Source of the DNA: Hymenobacter aranciens
Lineage (GTDB): Bacteria; Bacteroidota; Bacteroidia; Cytophagales; Hymenobacteraceae
DNA length: 64,000 nt
Direction of reading: 5' to 3'
Assembly (NCBI RefSeq): GCF_030580865.1
Contig: NZ_JAUQSY010000014.1
Location: 1 to 64,000, forward strand
How positions within the stretch are numbered: the stretch's first letter is position 1; every line of letters begins with the position of its first letter. The notes under the pieces are model-generated. The model did not search any database and was not told the DNA's origin. It worked only from the letters and a program-made list of their open reading frames with translations. Positions 59,078-64,000 of this stretch are shown in pieces. The position numbers and the translations under genes were made by a program.

Positions 59078-59683
59078 CTACAGCTTTTTCAGGCCGGCCA
59101 GGGCGGTGGCGTCGCCGGGGCGGATGAGCAGCACTTTCGTGTAGAGGGCTTTGGCTTCGGGTTTCTTACCCAGGTTGAGGTAGGTCCAGGCCAGGGAGAG
59201 GTTGGTGTCGTAGTCGAAGGGGTAGAGGTTGACGACGCGCTCGAAGTAGCGGGCGGCTTTGTCGTAGGCTTTGCGGTTGAGGAAGATGACGCCGGTCCAG
59301 TAGTTGGCCTGGGTGTTCTGGGGGTCTATTTTGAGGATGTCGGTGTAGAGGGCCAGCATTTTCTCGACCTGGGCCAGGGCGTTGAGCGGCTTGATGAGGC
59401 CGAACTTGGGCTCGATGGCGTAGGGGCGTTGCTCGACGGCCTTCTGGTAGTAGCTGGCCGAGGTGGTGTAGTTTTTACCCAGGAAGTAGAGCCAGCCGAG
59501 GCGCAGATTCTGCTCGTAGGTGCCGGTGTAGGTGGTGCGCAGGGGCGCGATGGCGTCGGCGTAGTCGCCCTTGGTTTCGGCGGCGTAGCTGGTGGCGAAG
59601 GCGGCCGAGAGGTCGGTTTGGGCCGGGGCGGGCGCGGCCAGCAGCAGGGCGGCGGCAACGAGGGCGGGCTTTACCAGGTCCAT
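59078..59683 (-). CDS. TPR-repeat protein, exported
   Basis: The 201-residue protein has a signal peptide (VAAALLLAAPAPAQ). Tetratricopeptide repeats with typical spacing follow, for example NLRLGWLYFLGKNYTTSASYYQKAVEQRP, NTQANYWTGVIFLNRKAYDKAARYFERVVNLYP and DTNLSLAWTYLNLGKKPEAKALYTKVLLIRP. It probably works as a periplasmic adaptor. Its start overlaps the end of the TPR/beta-barrel gene, so it is the third gene of the urea-transporter/peptidase operon. Confidence 0.88.
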   Translation of the reverse strand: MDLVKPALVAAALLLAAPAPAQTDLSAAFATSYAAETKGDYADAIAPLRTTYTGTYEQNLRLGWLYFLGKNYTTSASYYQKAVEQRPYAIEPKFGLIKPLNALAQVEKMLALYTDILKIDPQNTQANYWTGVIFLNRKAYDKAARYFERVVNLYPFDYDTNLSLAWTYLNLGKKPEAKALYTKVLLIRPGDATALAGLKKL

Positions 59684-60852
59684 GCGAGCGAAGTAGTGAG
59701 CGAAAACAGGTTGTAGGTGCCGGGGGTGGCGTATTGGTAGCGCTGCTCAGCCAAATAGTGCAGGCGCAGCAACAGCGAATGCGGCAACAAGATATGCAAA
59801 CTGGCCCCGGCGCGGCGCCCTAGCGGGTCGAGCAGGTTGTAGACGTAGGTGCCGTCGGCCTCGGCCAGCACGGGCACGCGGCCGGCGCTGCCGTAGGCCT
59901 CCAGCCAGAGCCAGCGGCGCAGCTGGGTGCCCAGGCCGAGCTGGTAGTTGGGGTAGCGGCGGCCCTGCGAAAACACCACGTTGAACTGCCCGAAGGGGTA
60001 CAATTTAAGGTTGCCCAGCGGGTAGGCGACGAGGCGCAGGCTGGTTTGGGCTACGGGCTCGGCGGTGAGGCGGCCGGCGTAGGCACTGGCCTGGGCCTGC
60101 CAGTAGGGGCGGGTATAGTGCAGGGCGGCCAGGCCGAGGTGGCCGGGGTAAAACGCAGTGCCGAAGTAGCTGTGCAGGTAGTGGTAGCCGAGCTTGGCGC
60201 GCCAGCGGGCGTCGAGCTGGTAGCCGAGCAGGGCGGCGTATTCGCCCTGGCGCACGCTGTAGTCCTGCGAGCGGGGGCGGCCCTGGTCGAAGCGCAGCAG
60301 CTCGACGTGCTGGCCGTAGTAGCTGAGGCTCTGCAGCAGGCTGAGGTGGGAGCTGAGGCGGCTGCCGAGGCCCAGGCGGGCGTAGCCGGCGTTGCCGCGG
60401 AAGCGGCTGGTGGTGGTCTGGCCGCTGAGCTCGACGTCGGCCGAACTGACCAGCTGGCGGGCGCCGAGGTGCCAGCGCTGGCGCAGCGAGTCGCGCAGGC
60501 CGGGGGCGACGGCGGCGGCCAGCTCGCGCTGGCCCAGCGCGAGGTAGGCCAGCGCGAGGCCGGTGCGGGCGAGGGTGTCGGCGGCGTTGTCGCGCAGGGC
60601 GGCGGCGTAGTGGCGCAGGGCCCGGGCGGGGCGGCCGCGCAGCTGCCCGGCCAGCCCAAGGCGGCGGCGCAGGGTGGGGTAGTCGACGCCGAGGCGCAGG
60701 GCGGCGCGGCCCACCGAGTCGAGGGCTTGCCAGCGGTGCTGGGTTAGCAGGGCGTGGGTGAGGCTGTCGGTGTAGGTGAAATCGAGCAGGCGCTGGGCGG
60801 CGGCGGGGCGGGCCAGCAGCAGGAGCAGCAGCAGGGCGCAGATGTTTCTCAT
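59671..60852 (-). CDS. TPR plus outer-membrane beta-barrel protein
   Basis: From the ATG at 60852 the protein has 393 residues and a signal peptide (LLLLLLLARPAAAQ). A TPR-like helical region follows (about 25-125, with ALRHYAAALRDNAADTLARTGLALAYLALGQREL). The remainder alternates as outer-membrane barrel strands (YARLGLGSRLSSHLSLLQSLSYYG, YPLGNLKLYPFGQFNVVFSQ) and ends LTTSLAWTW. The layout recalls YaiO-type proteins. The ATG overlaps the stop of the peptidase gene (ATGA), so translation is coupled. Confidence 0.8.
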   Translation of the reverse strand: MRNICALLLLLLLARPAAAQRLLDFTYTDSLTHALLTQHRWQALDSVGRAALRLGVDYPTLRRRLGLAGQLRGRPARALRHYAAALRDNAADTLARTGLALAYLALGQRELAAAVAPGLRDSLRQRWHLGARQLVSSADVELSGQTTTSRFRGNAGYARLGLGSRLSSHLSLLQSLSYYGQHVELLRFDQGRPRSQDYSVRQGEYAALLGYQLDARWRAKLGYHYLHSYFGTAFYPGHLGLAALHYTRPYWQAQASAYAGRLTAEPVAQTSLRLVAYPLGNLKLYPFGQFNVVFSQGRRYPNYQLGLGTQLRRWLWLEAYGSAGRVPVLAEADGTYVYNLLDPLGRRAGASLHILLPHSLLLRLHYLAEQRYQYATPGTYNLFSLTTSLAWTW

Positions 60853-63458
60853 GCGCCGCCGGGGCTGAAGGTGAGGGTGCATTCTGCGCCATTGCGCGTG
60901 AGGCGCAGGCTGGCCAGGCGGCCGTCGTGGATTTGTAATTCGGCTGCCTGCAGCAGCTGCTCGCGGCCGAAGGCGCGCACGGTGGCGCGGCTGCGCAGGC
61001 ACTGGCGGCGGCCTTCGGGCGGGGCCGGGCGCAGGCAGAAAGTGGGCTGCACGAAGCGGTGGAAGGGCGCCAGCAGGTCCTGGGCGGCTTTCAAGAGGGG
61101 GTTGCGCAGCACGGAGAGGGGCAGCACGTCGCGGGTTTCGGCGGGGGTGGGCTGAATGAGCGGGACGCGGTAGGCGGCCAGGTAGAAGGCGTAGAGCCAG
61201 GCGGTTTCGGGGCCGTAATAGGCGATGCAGTAGAAGACGGCGTCGTCGCTTTCGAAGTAGGCCACGGCGCCGGTGCGCTGGCAGCGGAGGTAGCGCAGGT
61301 TGTAGGCGTCAGTGAAGACTTCCCAGCTTTCAATAGGTGAATGGGTGGATGGGTGGATGGGTGAATGGGTTTGCTGCACCTGCAGCACGGTGCCGGGGGA
61401 CAGGCGCAGGGCCTGGCTGAGGGGGCGGTTGGGGGTGGGCGGGCTCACGGCGTCGCCGGCGGCGGGCACGGCGAAGTGGCGCAGCTGGGGGGTAGCGGGC
61501 CGCGCTCCGTGGGCAGAGGGGAAGCCCAATGGTGGTTCGATGATGCCAAGGAGTGTTAGGGCATGGTCGAAGGGTGTTTTGCTTCGCTCGAATGGTGTTT
61601 TGCCGCCGCCAAGGGGTGTTTTGTCTTCCCCGAATGGTGTTTGGCTTCCGCCGAATGGTGTTTGGCTTCCGCCAAGTGATGTTTTTGTAAAGTCGGGAGG
61701 TGTTTTGGTAATGCCGAATGGTGTTTGGGGTCGGTCAAGTGCCGTTTGGGCAAGGTCGGATGGTGTTTTGCCTCCGCCAAGAGGTGTTTGGCCTGGCTCG
61801 AATAGTGTTTCGGCTATGTCGAATGCCGTTTCAGGAGCAAGAATAGCGTTTGGGCTATGCCAAGTGCCGTTTGGCGAAGCCAAGTGCCGTTTGGGAAGGC
61901 CAACTGGTGTTGCCGAAGCGGCTTTTGCCAGAAAATAGGCCAGCGGATAGGCCAGCGTACGCGAGCCCACGAAGGGCGTGGCCTGCACCTGGAAGTGCAG
62001 ATGCGGCTCGGGCGAGCGGCCCGAGCTGCCGCAGTAGCCGACGAGGTCGCCGCGGCGCACGGCGTCGCCGGGCTTGAGGGGCACGGAGTGGGGGCGCAGG
62101 TGCGAGAGCTGGGTGTAGAGGCCGGGGGCGTGGCGCAGCACGACGGTGTTGCCCCAGTTCTGGCGCAGGTTTACTTCACCGATGGGGTTATTCTCAATGT
62201 GTTGGACGACTTCTTCGACCACGCCGTCGGCGGGGGCCAGGACGGGCTTGTTGTAGGCGTAGTAGTCGGTGAGGGTGAGGCCGGCGCCGGCATAGGTGCG
62301 GCCGTCGGCGTCGGTTATCACGAAGTCGAGGGCCTGGCCCCAGTCGCCCTGGTGGGTGGGGTTGGCGTCGTCGTAGCCCTGCGAGCAGCGCCACTCGCCC
62401 AGGAAGGGCAGGGTGAGCGGCAGGTACAACTGATGTTGCAGCCGGATGCGGTCGGTGTGGTAGGCGTAGAGGTTGCGCTCGGGCGAGTAGCGCTGCACGG
62501 GCGTGAGCACGAGGCCCGGCCGGGGCCGCTCGCGCAGCAGCAGAGCGTAAAGTACCAGCAGCGCGCCCAGGCAAAATGGCAGCGAAAACACCGACAGCCC
62601 CGCCCGGCCCAGCAGCGTGCTGAGCCCCGCGAGCAGCACGGCGGTGAGCGGCACGCTGCCCAGCGCCAGGGCATACGAGCCCGCCGAGGGGATGACGAAC
62701 ACGCCGCCCACGGCCAGGGCCGTCATGATGTAGTTGGCCCCCAGATTATAGGTTTCGGACTCGCCCGGCAGCGTGCCGGTGAGCAGCGCCAGCCCATACG
62801 CCCCCCCAAACGCCAGCCCCGACAAAGTGAAGGCAATGCGCGAGTGCCACAGCAGCCCCAGCGCCACCAGCAGCCCGGCGGCGGCGCTGTCCTGCAGCAG
62901 CACCGAGCTCAGGGCCCGCAGGTAGGTGCCCAGCAGCGGCGGCCAGGCCCACTCCCCTACCCAGCGCGCGGCCGATACGAGCGGCGCGCCGCCCAGGGCG
63001 TACACGTCGTTGAGCCAGTAGATGCCGCGCTCGCTCAGGCCGAGCTGCGGCAGGCGGGCGGCCACCGGCAGCAGCAGCCACAGCACCGCCACGAAGGGCA
63101 GCGACAGCGGCGGCAGGCCGCGCCCGCCCAGCCAGCCGCCCAGCGCCACGCTCAGCAGCAGCGCCAGCAGGGCGCCCACCCCTATCAAACCCAGCAGGCC
63201 CCAGCCGGGCTGGTAGAGGGCGCTCAGGCAGAGGCCCACCAGCAGGGCGTTGAAGCTGTAGGCGCCGAGGTCGGTCAGCTCCTGGTTGAAGCCGGCGAGG
63301 CGGGCCGTGCCCACGGCCAGGGCGGCCGCGCCCAGCCCCGCCAGCCCCGCCCAGGGCTGGGCGAAGGTGGCCAGCAGCAGCAGCAGCGCGAAGCCCCGAT
63401 GCTGCGAGAAGAACAGCAGGCTGTAGCTGTGAAGGACGGCGTGGAGGAAGGATTTCAC
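60849..63458 (-). CDS. Urea transporter fused to an M23-type peptidase domain
   Basis: The 869-residue protein has about ten membrane helices in its first 325 residues, with the urea transporter signature GAYSFNALLVGLCLS and NYIMTALAVGGVF. Next is an M23/LytM-like peptidase domain (about 360-500): a THQGDWGQALDF segment with His369 and Asp378, and HLHF (His486, His488) in SPEPHLHFQV. The first metal motif is atypical for M23. A long in-frame 21-bp repeat region (about residues 513-637) of [QK]TP[FL] heptads follows, then a C-terminal domain (about 690-869). The role is unclear: a urea channel tied to wall remodelling or a domain that only binds glycan. It heads a three-gene operon. Confidence 0.85.
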   Translation of the reverse strand: MKSFLHAVLHSYSLLFFSQHRGFALLLLLATFAQPWAGLAGLGAAALAVGTARLAGFNQELTDLGAYSFNALLVGLCLSALYQPGWGLLGLIGVGALLALLLSVALGGWLGGRGLPPLSLPFVAVLWLLLPVAARLPQLGLSERGIYWLNDVYALGGAPLVSAARWVGEWAWPPLLGTYLRALSSVLLQDSAAAGLLVALGLLWHSRIAFTLSGLAFGGAYGLALLTGTLPGESETYNLGANYIMTALAVGGVFVIPSAGSYALALGSVPLTAVLLAGLSTLLGRAGLSVFSLPFCLGALLVLYALLLRERPRPGLVLTPVQRYSPERNLYAYHTDRIRLQHQLYLPLTLPFLGEWRCSQGYDDANPTHQGDWGQALDFVITDADGRTYAGAGLTLTDYYAYNKPVLAPADGVVEEVVQHIENNPIGEVNLRQNWGNTVVLRHAPGLYTQLSHLRPHSVPLKPGDAVRRGDLVGYCGSSGRSPEPHLHFQVQATPFVGSRTLAYPLAYFLAKAASATPVGLPKRHLASPNGTWHSPNAILAPETAFDIAETLFEPGQTPLGGGKTPSDLAQTALDRPQTPFGITKTPPDFTKTSLGGSQTPFGGSQTPFGEDKTPLGGGKTPFERSKTPFDHALTLLGIIEPPLGFPSAHGARPATPQLRHFAVPAAGDAVSPPTPNRPLSQALRLSPGTVLQVQQTHSPIHPSTHSPIESWEVFTDAYNLRYLRCQRTGAVAYFESDDAVFYCIAYYGPETAWLYAFYLAAYRVPLIQPTPAETRDVLPLSVLRNPLLKAAQDLLAPFHRFVQPTFCLRPAPPEGRRQCLRSRATVRAFGREQLLQAAELQIHDGRLASLRLTRNGAECTLTFSPGGA
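61336..61370. repeat. GGATGGGT microsatellite inside the fusion gene
   Basis: The stretch GAATGGGTGGATGGGTGGAT and its continuation repeat the tetramer-like GGNT unit in frame, encoding an HSPIHPSTHSP-like stretch. It can change length by slippage and cause frameshifts. Confidence 0.7.
61548..61918. repeat. Degenerate 21-bp tandem array C, about 17 units, in frame
   Basis: Units such as CCGAATGGTGTTTGGCTTCCG recur every 21 bases across the middle of the urea-transporter/peptidase gene. The GGTGTT core is at 61573, 61594 and 61615, and so on. Because 21 is a multiple of three, each unit adds seven residues, the [QK]TP[FL] heptads. The period and a CCGAA core match arrays A and B, which are mainly intergenic. 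Confidence 0.88.
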
Positions 63459-63473
63459 AAGAACGTTGTATTT

Positions 63474-63620
63474 AGAACGTCATCCTGAGCTGACCGAAGG
63501 GAAGCGAAAGGACCTCGCCCGCTTCGTTGTGGTGGTAATTTCAACTGGTAGTGATTACTGCTGCACGCGGCGCGGGCGAGGTCCTTTCGCTTCCCTTCGG
63601 TCAGCTCAGGATGACGTTCT
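63474..63620. repeat. GTCATCCTGAGC palindromic element, copy 3
   Basis: Arms of 49 bases (63474-63522 and 63572-63620) pair exactly or nearly so. The outer and inner motifs equal those of copies 1 and 2, while the segment between them (TGACCGAAGGGAAGC) and the 49-base centre differ. It separates the fusion gene from the LysA-like gene. Confidence 0.92.
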
Positions 63621-63626
63621 GGATTT

Positions 63627-64000
63627 TCAGCGCAGGTGCCCCGGCACCTTTTCTAATTGCTGCAGATACGCCAGCGTCTCGGCCTCGCGCACCACATGCA
63701 CTTCGCCTTGCATATCAATCAGCACCACATTCGGCCGCAGGGTGATAAACTGCTGCCACTGGCTCATATTATACGCCCCCACTTTGTGCACCACCAGCAG
63801 GTCGCCGGGGGCCAGCAGCGGCAGGCTGACGGCCTCGCGCAGCACGTCGATGTTCATGCAGAGCGGGCCGTAGAGGACGGTGGTTTCGGTTTGGGGCGAG
63901 TAGTCGCGGGTGGGGCTGATAAGGTGGTCGTACCAGTAGGAGGTGAAAAGCAGGTTCACGCCGAAGTCCACGATGGTGGCGCGGCGGCCGTCGGCGAGGC
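63627..64000 (-). CDS. LysA-like PLP-dependent decarboxylase, C-terminal part
   Basis: The frame is open from the right edge (…RRATIVDFGVNLLFTSYWY) to the stop at 63627, so this is the 3' end of a longer gene; the GTG at 63971 is internal. The LYGPLCMNIDVLREAVSLPLLAPGDLLVVHKVGAYNMSQWQQF stretch matches the C-terminal barrel of diaminopimelate/ornithine decarboxylases, with the GPLC cysteine and the AYN motif. A decarboxylase for diaminopimelate or a related substrate is likely, though some relatives serve siderophore pathways. The rest of the gene lies beyond 64000. Confidence 0.85.
   Translation of the reverse strand, partial: LADGRRATIVDFGVNLLFTSYWYDHLISPTRDYSPQTETTVLYGPLCMNIDVLREAVSLPLLAPGDLLVVHKVGAYNMSQWQQFITLRPNVVLIDMQGEVHVVREAETLAYLQQLEKVPGHLR

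Noticed and set aside
61857..63488. 543-codon plus-strand frame opposite the fusion gene
   Set aside because: Gln/Arg/His-rich composition without motifs; it also runs into the palindrome. The opposite frame has membrane helices and HxH motif.

Overview
The window looks like chromosome from a GC-rich Bacteroidota, most likely Hymenobacter or a close relative in the Cytophagales. The reasons are Bacteroidota-type promoters (TTG at -33 and TAnnTTTG at -7), very few Shine-Dalgarno sequences, type IX secretion (T9SS) sorting domains, a Wzi/RemB-like protein, DUF2480, and many intergenic palindromes built on GTCATCCTGAGC or GTCATGCTGAGC. This genus assignment is inference; only the last bases of a 16S gene are present.

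Layout. 1-880: the 5' tip of a 16S rRNA gene (minus strand) with a leader and five tandem promoters. 882-9780: a leftward housekeeping block (serine hydrolase, lipoprotein, APC permease, DUF2480, tsaB, two small proteins, CtpA-type protease, rnpA, rpmH). 9899-11632: M61 peptidase. 11816-18238: a leftward operon of three collagen-like proteins with EF-hand loops and a C1q/TNF-like C-terminus, followed by a T9SS cargo protein. 18337-22399: small proteins, an XRE-type regulator with a large inverted repeat upstream, and a three-gene cluster (helical protein, 34-residue membrane peptide, cysteine-dioxygenase-like cupin). 22580-25255: histidine kinase and LytTR regulator. 25451-29757: two truncated genes joined back to back, a delta-60/T9SS protein and a Reg_prop propeller protein. 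29898-34759: small protein, PfkB kinase, tRNA-His, DEAD-box helicase, membrane protein, upp. 34967-43169: Wzi/RemB-like protein, ABC exporter, small membrane protein, gmhA, yifB, an MNT/HEPN toxin-antitoxin pair and pyrD. 43260-47432: a PagL-like deacylase and four paralogous outer-membrane barrels. 47495-51748: M20 dipeptidase, secreted proteins, a frameshifted XRE gene, plsY. 51995-57796: a giant 1933-residue envelope protein. 58084-58675: a candidate non-coding RNA region and a small secreted protein. 59078-63458: an operon of a urea-transporter/M23-peptidase fusion, a TPR/beta-barrel protein and a TPR protein. 63627-64000: end of a LysA-like decarboxylase.

How it fits together. Much of the accessory content concerns the cell envelope and surface: collagen-like and T9SS proteins, outer-membrane barrels, lipid A deacylase, exporter and peptidoglycan-peptidase-like domain. 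Three things stand out: the collagen/EF-hand/C1q operon; the unrecognised three-gene cluster at 19626-22399; and three degenerate tandem arrays with a 21-bp period and a shared CCGAA core, two largely intergenic and one in frame inside the urea-transporter/peptidase gene. All function calls come from reading motifs by eye; no database search was run.
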